DNA from: Trueperaceae bacterium | GTDB taxonomy: Bacteria; Deinococcota; Deinococci; Deinococcales; Trueperaceae | Direction: 5' to 3' | NCBI GenBank assembly: GCA_007130855.1 | Contig: SLRS01000020.1 | Span: 1-52,305 of the forward strand | Length of the DNA: 52,305 bases | Part shown: positions 9,613-17,195 of the stretch, in pieces | Layout of the letters: each line of letters starts with the position of its first letter | How positions within the stretch are numbered: the stretch's first letter is position 1 | Program-made: the position numbers and the translations under genes | Notes under the pieces: generated by a model | What the model was told of the DNA's origin: nothing | Database searches by the model: none | Seen by the model: only the letters and a program-made list of their open reading frames with translations

Positions 9613-10272
9613 GTGCCATCGCACGCGCCTGATCCCGATCGGCGCCGCGAGCGCACGCTGCTCGTGGCGCTGCTGCTCAGCCTGTGGGGGCCGCTCACCA
9701 CCGGGATCGCCGTCGCGCTCAGTCAATCCACCACGCAGCTCGCCGACTTCGTGCGACGCAGTGTCGAGCTGGCTGCGCTGGCGACGTCGTGGGCGGTGTT
9801 CCGCTATCTGCGTCGCCAGCCGGGCATCACCGACGAGCGCGCCGACCGGCTCCGGCGCATCGCCACCGTCGCCGTCGCGCTTGCAATGACGGCATCGGGC
9901 ACGGTGATGCTGGTGCTGGTGATCACCCGCCTGCGCGCGTTCGCGCCGGGCGGCGACGTTCGGCTCGGTCTGCTGATCGCGCTGCTCGGCTTGGTGGTCA
10001 ACGGCGTGTTCTGGCGTCGCTACCTGGGCATGGTGCGCGAGCGCCCCGATGACCTGATCGACGCCCAACGCAGGCTCTACCGCGCGAAGGTGGCCGTCGA
10101 TGCCGGCGTGATCGTCGCCCTCAGTACCGTGCTGTGGGCCCCGGAGCATCCGCTGACGCGTTGGGTCGATCTCGGCGGCTCGGTGGTGGTGGGCGTTTAC
10201 CTGCTCGCGAGTGCGTGGCAGACGGTGTGGGGCAAGGCGCCGGCCGCGCTCGCGGCAGCAGATCGGGCCTGA
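9613..10272 (+). CDS. Membrane protein with degenerate cation diffusion facilitator fold
   Basis: A 219-aa protein with about five or six membrane segments. Spacing and end (GGSVVVGVYLLASAWQTVW) match the transmembrane part of CDF metal exporters, but the C-terminal cytoplasmic domain is absent. The zinc-site positions differ: the usual LADALHSLLD segment reads LADFVRRSVE (Asp kept, His to Arg, Asp to Glu), and the second HxxxD reads KVAVD. Metal transport is therefore doubtful. GTG start 3 bases after the kinase-like gene; probably co-transcribed. Homology is my reading of the pattern and needs a profile search. Confidence 0.6.
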   Translation: MPSHAPDPDRRRERTLLVALLLSLWGPLTTGIAVALSQSTTQLADFVRRSVELAALATSWAVFRYLRRQPGITDERADRLRRIATVAVALAMTASGTVMLVLVITRLRAFAPGGDVRLGLLIALLGLVVNGVFWRRYLGMVRERPDDLIDAQRRLYRAKVAVDAGVIVALSTVLWAPEHPLTRWVDLGGSVVVGVYLLASAWQTVWGKAPAALAAADRA

Positions 10273-10324
10273 GGCCGCGCCCGCTGGGCCCGCGCAGGGC
10301 CGCGCGACGTCACGATCATGGTGA

Positions 10325-10346
10325 AGCGGCGACTTTCGTCGCCGCT
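10325..10346 (+). terminator. Stem-loop between the CDF-like gene and the metallophosphoesterase
   Basis: AGCGGCGAC and GTCGCCGCT form a perfect 9-bp stem with a TTTC loop, 52 bases after the upstream stop. No T-run follows, so it may be a factor-assisted terminator or an mRNA-end stabiliser. Confidence 0.4.
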
Positions 10347-10378
10347 CGGCGCGCGTATCGTGCGCTCGGAGGTCGGTC

Positions 10379-11119
10379 ATGCCACGCCGCAGCACCGGAC
10401 CTGCCGTGACGGGCCCTGTGGAGGATTATCGCGTCGGCGTCCTGAGTGACGTCCATGGCAGCCTGATCCCGCTCGAGCACGGTTACGCCTACTTGCAACG
10501 CGCGGGCGTCGATCACATCCTGTGTGCCGGCGACGTCGCCTCGTTCGGGCCCGACCCGAACGCTTGCGTGGCGTTCTTGCGAGATAACGGAGTAGCTACG
10601 GTGGCGGGCAACCAGGACGTGGCGATGCTTGCGCCGATCCCCGTCCCGGACGACGTTCCCGAGCGGCAGCGGCAGATCCTCACGATCAACCGCTGGTCAC
10701 AGGAGCAGTTGACCCCGGCCAACCGCGCCTGGCTCGCGACGCTGCCGGGCGAACTGTGGCTCGATGGCGGCTTCTTGTGCGTGCACGCCGCACCGGGCGA
10801 CGATCGGCAGGTGGTGAGTGCAGACGACCCCAAGCCCTTCCCCGAGGGGGCCCGCATCGTCTGCGCCGGACACCTGCACGAACCGTTCGTGTCGGTGGTC
10901 GGCGGGCGGCTGTGGGTCAACGTCGGGAGCATCGCCCGGCCGACCGACGGCGACTCGCGTGGGGCGCTGGGCATCGCCTCGCTGCGCGCTGGCCTCTGGT
11001 ACGCCGAGATCGTGCGGATCGAGTTGCCGCTCGATCCGATCTGCGACCGGATCCTGACGTCCGGGATCCCCTACGCCGAGCGGATCTGCGAGTTGCAGCG
11101 CAGCAGCAGGTGGTGGTGA
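10379..11119 (+). CDS. Calcineurin-like metallophosphoesterase (YfcE/MJ0936-type)
   Basis: A 246-aa protein with the complete two-metal phosphoesterase motif series: LSDVHG (D-x-H), CAGDVASFGP (GD-x-x), GNQD (GNxD in place of GNHE), CVHAAPGD (H) and GHLHEPF (G-H-x-H). It is probably a cytoplasmic phosphodiesterase or phosphatase of unknown substrate. Ribosome site GGAGG (10368-10372) lies 6 bases before the ATG, and TATCGT (10356-10361) is a possible -10. It stands alone and converges on the alpha/beta hydrolase gene, with a tandem repeat between the two stops. Confidence 0.88.
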   Translation: MPRRSTGPAVTGPVEDYRVGVLSDVHGSLIPLEHGYAYLQRAGVDHILCAGDVASFGPDPNACVAFLRDNGVATVAGNQDVAMLAPIPVPDDVPERQRQILTINRWSQEQLTPANRAWLATLPGELWLDGGFLCVHAAPGDDRQVVSADDPKPFPEGARIVCAGHLHEPFVSVVGGRLWVNVGSIARPTDGDSRGALGIASLRAGLWYAEIVRIELPLDPICDRILTSGIPYAERICELQRSSRWW

Positions 11120-11120
11120 G

Positions 11121-11190
11121 CGCCGCGCTTGCCGCGCCGCGCTTGCCGCGCCGCGCTTGCCGCGCCGCGCTTGCCGCGCCGCGCTTGCCG
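11121..11190. repeat. Tandem repeat, five perfect copies of a 14-bp unit
   Basis: The unit CGCCGCGCTTGCCG occurs five times without a mismatch, starting 1 base after the stop of the metallophosphoesterase and ending 23 bases before the stop of the opposing hydrolase. The 14-bp length is not a multiple of three and the block is not part of either protein. Confidence 0.95.
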
Positions 11191-11195
11191 CGCCG

Positions 11196-11209
11196 CCTGC
11201 GCGCGCAGG
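11196..11209. terminator. Perfect 14-bp palindrome between converging genes
   Basis: CCTGCGCGCGCAGG is fully self-complementary and follows the tandem repeat. With the GC-rich repeat it may act as a two-way transcription barrier, although there is no T-run. Confidence 0.3.
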
Positions 11210-11213
11210 GCGC

Positions 11214-12050
11214 TCAGGCGAGTCCGCGGACGAAGACGTCGATGTGCCTGGCCGTGACGTCTGGTCGGTCGATGCACGGCAGGTGCCCGGCGTCCCCGAT
11301 CTCGACGAAGCGCGCTCGCGGGAGCGCCCGCGCCAAGCCTCGCACCAGCGCCGGCGGTGTCGCGCTGTCCTCGCTGCCGCAGATCACCAGCGCCGGCGTG
11401 GCGATGGCGCTCAGCCGGTCGGTCAGGTCCTCGTCGCGCAGCGCGGCGCAGGTCGAGACGTAGCCCTCGGCGGGCGTGCGCAGCAGCAGGTTACGGTAGC
11501 CGCTCGGAGCGATCGGGTCGCGCTCGCGGATCGAGGCCGCGAACCAGCGGCCCACGACCGCATCGGCGATGGCGGCGAGGCCGCCTTGGCGGACGGCGGC
11601 CATCCGCTCCTCCCAGGCAGCGCGATCGCCGATCCGGCCGGCGCTGTCGAGCAGTACCAGCCCCAGCGCGAGCCCGGGTCGCTCGAGGGCCGCCCGCAGG
11701 GCGATCTGGCCGCCGATCGAGACCCCTACGAAGACCGCGCGCTCGAGGCCCACGTGGTCGAGCACGGCGAGCACGTCGTGGGTCATGCTCGCGATGCTGT
11801 AGTCGCCCGGCGGGACATCCGAAAGCCCGTGGCCTCGCAAGTCGATACGCAGGTGGGCATACGTGGGCAGGCGCGCGACGACGGCGTCCCAGATGCGCAG
11901 GTCGGTACCCAGCGAGTGGAGGAGGACGAGCGTGGGAGCGTCGGCCGCAGCAGTACCGCCAGCGGCCTTCGTGCGGCGCACGTGAAGCGTGAGGCCGGCC
12001 GCGTCGACGAAGGGCGAAACGCTGTCATCCGTAGGCAACGGCGTGTTCAC
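11214..12050 (-). CDS. Alpha/beta hydrolase, 3-oxoadipate enol-lactonase (PcaD)-like
   Basis: A 278-aa serine hydrolase of the PcaD/BioH/haloperoxidase group. Motifs seen: oxyanion-hole LLHSLGTDLRIWD, LRGHGLSD, nucleophile elbow GVSIGGQ, an acid region CGSEDSATPP and the catalytic His in GDAGHLPCIDRP. No other protocatechuate gene is present, so the true substrate is uncertain. The GTG at 12050 gives the usual family length. In-frame ATGs at 12122 and 12152 would add residues of low complexity and push into the promoter of the divergent MBL gene. The GTG overlaps the stop of an 11-codon reading frame (12047-12082), which could couple translation. Confidence 0.8.
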   Translation of the reverse strand: MNTPLPTDDSVSPFVDAAGLTLHVRRTKAAGGTAAADAPTLVLLHSLGTDLRIWDAVVARLPTYAHLRIDLRGHGLSDVPPGDYSIASMTHDVLAVLDHVGLERAVFVGVSIGGQIALRAALERPGLALGLVLLDSAGRIGDRAAWEERMAAVRQGGLAAIADAVVGRWFAASIRERDPIAPSGYRNLLLRTPAEGYVSTCAALRDEDLTDRLSAIATPALVICGSEDSATPPALVRGLARALPRARFVEIGDAGHLPCIDRPDVTARHIDVFVRGLA

Positions 12051-12089
12051 GGCTGCCGTCCCCGTCGGCCATGCATCGTCATGGCTGGC

Positions 12090-12095
12090 ACGATA
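12090..12095 (-). promoter_or_regulatory. Candidate -10 element for the PcaD-like gene
   Basis: TATCGT on the minus strand ends 7 bases before an ATG (12082-12080) that opens an 11-codon frame ending in GTGA at the hydrolase start. The spacing equals that of the leaderless genes in the window. Confidence 0.35.
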
Positions 12096-12140
12096 CCCGA
12101 CATGGCGTCGGGCGCTCGACATCCGCGGGCGCGGCGGTGG

Positions 12141-12168
12141 ATGACGCGGCACGCCGGCTGTGTATAAT
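12141..12168 (+). promoter_or_regulatory. Promoter of the MBL-fold hydrolase gene
   Basis: A perfect -10 TATAAT lies at 12163-12168, with a 4-of-6 -35 match ATGACG at 12141-12146 and a 16-bp spacer. The predicted transcript starts near 12175 and gives a roughly 40-base leader with CGGAGG before the ATG at 12218. Confidence 0.6.
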
Positions 12169-12217
12169 CGTCCATTCGACCCCCCACAGCCTTCACTCCT
12201 GCAAGCCGGAGGACGAC

Positions 12218-13048
12218 ATGTCTAGCGACGGTCCCCGTACGACGACGATCGACAAGGGCGACATCCGCCTGCACATGTTCACCAGCCCCGAGGTGGGCGA
12301 GATGGTGAACTCGCACGTGATCGAGACGCCCAACGCACTCATCGTGGTCGACGTGCCGCTCTACAAGCCCTTCGCCGAGGCGTTCCGCACGTACCTCGAT
12401 GGACTGGGCAAGCCGATCGCCAAGATCCTGATCACCCATGCCCATCCCGATCACTGGTTCACGGTGAGCCAGTTCCAGGACCACGCGACCTTCGCCTTCC
12501 AGGAGGCCCTCGACGAGATGGCCGTGCTCAAGGACCTGGCCTATGGCTACCACAGCTCCATCCACCCCGACCTGGTGCCCGACGTGGTGACGTTGCCCAG
12601 CGACGTCGCCGAGGAGGGACCCATCGAGATCGACGGCGTCACCTTGATCCTGCACAAGGTGCGCGATGCCGAGGCGACGGCCACCATGGCCGTGGAGATT
12701 CCCGCCATCAACACGCTGATCGCACAGGATCTCGTCTACGACCGGTGCTACGCGTACGTGGCCACCAAGGACGCGGCCGGCGAGTCCACCATCGGGTCGT
12801 GGATCGGGCACCTCGAGGCGCTCGCTCGGCGTGACTTCGACCTCGTGCTCCCGGCGCATGGCGAGGCGTCCGACAGCTCGATCTTCGACGCCAACATCGC
12901 CTACCTGCGCTTCGCGGCCGACGTCCTGGCATCCGCGCGCACCGGCGACGACATGATCCGGCAGTTCAAGGAGCGGTACCCCGACTACCGGCTCGACCTG
13001 ATGCTGACGATGTCGGCCTACATGCTCTACCCGAGCGCCGAGGCGTAG
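12218..13048 (+). CDS. MBL-fold metallo-hydrolase
   Basis: A 276-aa metallo-beta-lactamase-fold protein. The metal motif THAHPDHW (HxHxDH) lies near residue 76, a later Asp in IAQDLVYD and a terminal LPAHGE supply further ligands. The metal set differs from glyoxalase II in detail, so the substrate is unknown; related proteins include lactonases and small-ester hydrolases. No signal peptide is visible. CGGAGG (12208-12212) precedes the ATG by 5 bases. The gene is divergent from the PcaD-like hydrolase and convergent with tryptophanase. Confidence 0.85.
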   Translation: MSSDGPRTTTIDKGDIRLHMFTSPEVGEMVNSHVIETPNALIVVDVPLYKPFAEAFRTYLDGLGKPIAKILITHAHPDHWFTVSQFQDHATFAFQEALDEMAVLKDLAYGYHSSIHPDLVPDVVTLPSDVAEEGPIEIDGVTLILHKVRDAEATATMAVEIPAINTLIAQDLVYDRCYAYVATKDAAGESTIGSWIGHLEALARRDFDLVLPAHGEASDSSIFDANIAYLRFAADVLASARTGDDMIRQFKERYPDYRLDLMLTMSAYMLYPSAEA

Positions 13049-13128
13049 CGCGCAGGTCGGGCCCCCACCATGCCGAGGCGTTCGCGCCCGCTCCCGCGAG
13101 CCGCGGCGTCCGGATCGGCGCCGGAGCG

Positions 13129-14505
13129 TCAGCTCGCGAGCGGTTCGAAGCGGGCCGTGAAGTGACGCAGCGCGGGCGGTTCGGCGACGATGCGGTAGCC
13201 GCGCAAGTCGCCGGCCCGCGAGGCGACCTCGGCACAGATCTCGATGACGTAGTCGATATGGCTCTGGGTGTACGTGCGGCGGGGTACGGCCAGGCGCACG
13301 AGATCGAGTGCCGCGGGCCGCTCGCTCCCGTCGGGGTGACGGCCGAACATGACGGTGCCGATCTCGCAGCTACGGATGCCGCCGGCCACGAAGAGGGCGA
13401 CGGCGAGGGCCTGGCCCGGGTACTCGAGCGGCGGGACGTGTGGTAGTAGCGCACGCGCGTCGATGTAGACGGCGTGGCCGCCGACCGGGCGCATGACCGG
13501 GATGCCGGCCTGGCGCAGCCCGTCGCCGAGATAGCCCGTGGAGCGCACGCGGTAGCGCAAGTAGTCGTGCTCGACGACCTCCTGCAGTCCCTGGGCGATC
13601 GCGTCGAGGTCACGTCCGGCGAGGCCGCCATAGGTCGGGAAGCCCTCGGTCAGGATCAACAGGTTGCGGCAGCGCGCAGCGAGCTCGTCGTCGCGGACGG
13701 CCAGCCAGCCGCCGATGTTGGCGAGGCCGTCCTTCTTGGCGCTCATGGTCATGCCGTCGGCCAGCGCGGCGATGTCGCGCACGATGTCGGCAACGTCCCG
13801 CGCGCCCTGACCGGGTTCGCGCTCCCGGATGAACCAGGCGTTCTCGGCGAAGCGGCAGGCATCGAGGAACAGCGGCACGCCGTGCGCGTCGCAGAGCTTG
13901 CGCACGCCCCGGATGTTCTCGAGCGACACCGGCTGGCCGCCGCCGGAGTTGTTGGTGATCGTGACGAACACGGCCGGCACGTCGCGGGCGCGCTCGGCCA
14001 GGAAGGCGTCGAGCCGAGCCAGGTCCATGTTGCCCTTGAAGGGGTGCTCCAGGGCTGGATCGAGCGCCTCGGGGATCACCAAATCGACGGCCTCGGCGCC
14101 GGTGGCCTCGACATTGGCGCGGGTGGTGTCGAAGTGCGTGTTGTTGGGCACCACGCGTCCTGGGCCGCCGATCGCGGTCATCAGGATCTTCTCCGCGGCC
14201 CGCCCCTGGTGCGTCGGGATCACGTGCGGCATCGGGAACAGCGTCTTGACGGCGGCTTCGAAGCGGTACCAGGAGGGTGAGCCCGCGTACGCCTCGTCGC
14301 CGCGCTGGATGCCCGCCCACTGCTCGCTGGACATCGCGCCGGTGCCAGAATCGGTCAGCAGGTCGATCAGCACGGCTTCCGAGCGGAGTGAGAAGAGGTT
14401 GTACCCGGCGCCGATGACGGCCTCGCGGCGCTCGGCCTCGCTCGTCATGCGCAGCGGCTCGACCGAGTGGATGCGGAACGGTTCGATGATGGTTCGTGGG
14501 GGCAT
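13129..14505 (-). CDS. tnaA: Tryptophanase (tryptophan indole-lyase)
   Basis: PLP enzyme splitting L-tryptophan into indole, pyruvate and ammonia. The protein has 458 aa. The PLP lysine lies in MSAKKDGL, with family blocks TNNSGGGQPVSL, DACRFAENAWFI and EGFPTYGGL. Three positions that separate tryptophanase from tyrosine phenol-lyase all read as tryptophanase: Asp in HFDTTR (Thr in the lyase), Ile in CEIGTV (Arg in the lyase) and His in LRHFTA (Phe in the lyase). The start at 14505 has no ribosome site, but GATACT (14512-14517, minus) ends 6 bases before it, so the mRNA is probably leaderless. No TnaC-like leader or TnaB permease is seen. Confidence 0.93.
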   Translation of the reverse strand: MPPRTIIEPFRIHSVEPLRMTSEAERREAVIGAGYNLFSLRSEAVLIDLLTDSGTGAMSSEQWAGIQRGDEAYAGSPSWYRFEAAVKTLFPMPHVIPTHQGRAAEKILMTAIGGPGRVVPNNTHFDTTRANVEATGAEAVDLVIPEALDPALEHPFKGNMDLARLDAFLAERARDVPAVFVTITNNSGGGQPVSLENIRGVRKLCDAHGVPLFLDACRFAENAWFIREREPGQGARDVADIVRDIAALADGMTMSAKKDGLANIGGWLAVRDDELAARCRNLLILTEGFPTYGGLAGRDLDAIAQGLQEVVEHDYLRYRVRSTGYLGDGLRQAGIPVMRPVGGHAVYIDARALLPHVPPLEYPGQALAVALFVAGGIRSCEIGTVMFGRHPDGSERPAALDLVRLAVPRRTYTQSHIDYVIEICAEVASRAGDLRGYRIVAEPPALRHFTARFEPLAS

Positions 14506-14511
14506 GGGCCG

Positions 14512-14517
14512 AGTATC
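14512..14517 (-). promoter_or_regulatory. -10 element for a probably leaderless tnaA transcript
   Basis: GATACT on the minus strand ends 6 bases before the ATG at 14505. No Shine-Dalgarno sequence is present. Confidence 0.4.
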
Positions 14518-14645
14518 GCCGCTCGGGTCGGGTGGGGCAAGCGAGCCCGCGCGCCGCAGGCCTCCCGGAGCGCGCGTCGGCTGTGTCCTGAACTCGCCGG
14601 GACGCCCCCACCATGCCTCACCATGGACCACACGGAGGTGCCACG

Positions 14646-15074
14646 ATGCCCAGCCACGAATCGTCGATCGACGTCAACGTGCCGCTGTCGGCGGCGTTCG
14701 AGGAGTGGACCGACTACACGTCGTTTCCACGCTTCATGCAGGACGTGGACGAGGTGCACGTCCTGGGCGACGGCCAGCTGCGCTGGCGCGGCCAACTCGG
14801 CAGCAAGAAGCGCGAGTGGGAGGCCGAGGTCGATGAGGATCGGGAGGCGGGACGCGTCGCGTGGCGAGCCATCACCGGTGCCCAGAACGACGGCGAAGTC
14901 ACCCTGGTGTCGACGGGTGATGGCGCCACCACGGTGCGACTCAAGCTGGTGTACGACCCCGATGGCGTGATCGAGGGCAAGGCGGCGGCCGCCAAGGCCG
15001 TCAGGGCACGTGTCGAACACGACCTGCGGGCCTTCAAGCGGCACGCCGAGAAGCGCTCTGCAGAACGCGCGTGA
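14646..15074 (+). CDS. SRPBCC (cyclase/dehydrase, START-like) family protein
   Basis: A 142-aa protein with the helix-grip fold pattern of the polyketide cyclase/dehydrase group: N-terminal SSIDVNVPLSAAFEEWTDYTSFPRFMQ, then alternating beta strands and a long C-terminal helix (HDLRAFKRHAEKRS). Such proteins bind hydrophobic ligands; bacterial members are often of unknown role. GGAGG (14634-14638) supports the ATG at 14646 over the one at 14613. It is divergent from tnaA. Confidence 0.8.
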   Translation: MPSHESSIDVNVPLSAAFEEWTDYTSFPRFMQDVDEVHVLGDGQLRWRGQLGSKKREWEAEVDEDREAGRVAWRAITGAQNDGEVTLVSTGDGATTVRLKLVYDPDGVIEGKAAAAKAVRARVEHDLRAFKRHAEKRSAERA

Positions 15075-15200
15075 TGGTCGGCGAGCCGCGCGTCTGCCCC
15101 TGGAGGCGGCCGGGTGGTCTTGCGATGCTGGGGGCGCCGGCCGGGCTCGCGGGTGGGGCTCGAGCGTGCGAGGCCACGGGCGCGGCGTCAGGAGGACGAG

Positions 15201-16012
15201 GTGTCGTCGTTCGCGCTGAAGCTCGTGGCGTCGCTCGTGGTCGTGATCGCGCTGGTCGTGGTGCTGGCGGTGCTCGTCTCGGGCGTGCGTGCGTCGACGC
15301 CGCCTCTGACCGACGCGCGGGGGGAGGTGATCCCGGGCAGCGTGGCGGTGCTCGAGCGGATCGAGCTCGGGGGCCTCGAGCAGTGGATCTCGCCGTCCAC
15401 GCCCATCCGGGCTACGTGAGCGCCTATGTCGGCGTGGCCCAGGTCGTCCACCATGATCGCGCGACCGTGATCGCACATGGCTGGCTGCGCGCGATGATCG
15501 ATCCCGAGGCGGCCCCCGACGACTACCGGGCGCTCGAGGCGATCGAGGTACCGGCGCGGGCGCACGGCGAGAATCGCCGGCTCGCGCGACTGACCGACGC
15601 GTACGGTGGCAGCTTCGACGTGCCCATGGCGGAGCTCGCGCCGATCGTGGCGCGCGCGCCCGAGTACACGTTCTTGGACTACCTCCGCCTCCTCGACGGC
15701 ATGCGCCGTGGAGGCGGCCCGCTGCACGAGGACGGCCTGATGGTGACGCACGACTTCATCGCGACGAGGGCGGTGCTGGGCGCGCCGGTGTTCTTCTTCG
15801 CCGGGGCGCGCGATTTCAACACGTCCCTCGCGCTCGTGCGGGCGTACGTCGAGGCCATCGAGGCGCCCTACAAGGAGCTCGTTGTGTTCGAGCACTCGGC
15901 CCACACTCCCTTCCTCGCCGAGCCCGAACGGTTCACCGACGAGCTGGTCCGCATCGCGGGCTTGGTCTCGTTTCACGCACCGGCCAGCGCGCCATGGAGG
16001 ACCAACCCATGA
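15201..16012 (+). pseudogene. Internally deleted alpha/beta hydrolase (proline iminopeptidase-like)
   Basis: The 5' part (GTG 15201, AGGAGG at 15190-15195) encodes a membrane anchor and the segment [19 protein letters not shown], which in intact relatives leads into the HGGPG oxyanion loop. This frame then stops at 15419. The 3' part (about 15389-16012) is in another frame and resumes at [20 protein letters not shown], the segment that in relatives follows the GHSWGS nucleophile, and keeps the C-terminal FVGERDYNT-like and ESAHTPF-like acid and His motifs. About 100-120 residues, including the catalytic Ser, are missing at the junction near 15388. An assembly error is possible but no functional hydrolase can be made as it stands. 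Confidence 0.75.
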
Positions 16013-16383
16013 AGCCACGCTTCTCGCCGGGTCGCAACATCGCCGTCAAGGTGCCGTCCCACGAGTACGAGCGGACGGTCGCGTTCTACCAGGAGGTGCT
16101 CGGCCTGACGGCGTTGACGGGTCCTGCGTCGAGCGTGCACGAGACGACGCGCTTCGCGTTCGGCGACAAGGTGCTGTGGATCGACCGGGTCGCCGAGCTG
16201 AGCCAGGCCGAGATATGGCTGGAGGTCGTCACGGACGATGTCGAGCGGGCAGCGGCGCACCTGGCGGAGAGCGGCTGTGCGCGGCGCGACGAGATCGAGC
16301 GCCTGCCGGCCGACTTCGAGGGCTTCTGGATCGCGAGTCCCTCGAACGTCATCCACCTGATCGTCCCTGCGGACGAGGCCTAG
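16009..16383 (+). CDS. VOC (glyoxalase/bleomycin resistance) family protein
   Basis: A 124-aa single vicinal-oxygen-chelate domain: NIAVKVPSHEYERTVAFYQEVLGL at the N-terminus and an acidic-rich second half ending SNVIHLIVPADEA. The first expected metal ligand position (His or Gln) is replaced by Lys (VKVPS), so enzymatic activity is uncertain. GGAGG (15996-16000) lies 8 bases before the ATG at 16009, which overlaps the stop of the preceding pseudogene (ATGA). The overlap suggests a former operon with that hydrolase. Confidence 0.82.
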   Translation: MKPRFSPGRNIAVKVPSHEYERTVAFYQEVLGLTALTGPASSVHETTRFAFGDKVLWIDRVAELSQAEIWLEVVTDDVERAAAHLAESGCARRDEIERLPADFEGFWIASPSNVIHLIVPADEA

Positions 16384-16451
16384 CGCGCCGGCGACGGGCC
16401 GTGCGACCGAGGCCGGCGGCGCTAGGCTAGGGCTTGGGAGGTCTCGCGCTG

Positions 16452-17132
16452 GTGGATCCGTTCGACGAGTTCGATGTGGCCGCCGTGGCGGCGCTCGTGA
16501 CGCTGCCGCCGTCGCTGGCAGAGCGGCGCACGTGGTTCGCCGAGCAGGTCGTGGCCGCCCACGAACGCGTGTGCCGCTTCGCGGTCCGGTTCGGGTGGGA
16601 GTCGCGGATGCGCGTCTTCTGGTCGCGCGGCATCGAGATCCATGCGACGCAGGCGGGCTTGTGGCGGCGGATCTGCGAGCTCTGCTCGCTCCCGCCGGGC
16701 ACGCCGGCGCCGACACCCACCCTGGCGGCGGCGCTGGAGGGCGAGACCCTGCTCGTCATCGACCCCGCACGCTACGCCCAGGTGCAACCTCGCTACGCCG
16801 CGGCCGCTGGCGCGTACGAGCGGCTCCTGGCACACGAGATGGCGCACCGTCTGCACGTGGCGATCCTCGACGGCGACGAACAGGCGATGGGACCCGTGTG
16901 GTTCTTCGAAGGCTTCGCGGTCGTCGCGTCGGACGACCTCGTCGGCCTCGAGGTCGCGACGCCGGCCGACGTGTGGGAGCACGTGGCGGCCGAGGGCGAC
17001 GGGGCGTACGCGCATTACGCCGCGGCGCTTCGCTGCTTCATGCAGTTCGTGCCGCTCCACGCGCTCGTGCGCGCCGCCGGCCGCGACGACTTCGCCGGCT
17101 GGTTGCGACGGAGCCTCGCCGGCGGGGCGTGA
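16452..17132 (+). CDS. HExxH-containing putative metallopeptidase
   Basis: A 226-aa protein with a gluzincin-like zinc site: HEMAH (HExxH) near residue 134 and, about 25 residues later, WFFEGFA, whose Glu would be the third ligand. There is no signal peptide or clear membrane segment, so it appears cytoplasmic. GGGAGG (16436-16441) lies 10 bases before the GTG at 16452; an in-frame TTG at 16434 overlaps the ribosome site and is unlikely. The family resembles MA-clan peptidase-like domains of unknown substrate; the call rests on motif spacing. Confidence 0.7.
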   Translation: MDPFDEFDVAAVAALVTLPPSLAERRTWFAEQVVAAHERVCRFAVRFGWESRMRVFWSRGIEIHATQAGLWRRICELCSLPPGTPAPTPTLAAALEGETLLVIDPARYAQVQPRYAAAAGAYERLLAHEMAHRLHVAILDGDEQAMGPVWFFEGFAVVASDDLVGLEVATPADVWEHVAAEGDGAYAHYAAALRCFMQFVPLHALVRAAGRDDFAGWLRRSLAGGA

Positions 17133-17195
17133 TCAGCCGCCTCACCCGAGCTCCCGGTGGTGAGGGGCCGGCTGGCGGCCGAGGGAGGGATTGCG

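Noticed and set aside
11121-11190. The 14-bp tandem repeat as a CRISPR array
   Set aside because: Units are contiguous without spacers and far too short.
11196-11209. Restriction- or recombination-site meaning of the 14-bp palindrome
   Set aside because: GC-only palindromes arise easily in this composition; no integrase, transposase or second copy was seen nearby.
15370-15430. Programmed frameshift joining the two hydrolase fragments
   Set aside because: About 100 or more residues including the catalytic Ser are missing at the junction, so a frameshift would not restore a working enzyme; no slippery sequence is seen.
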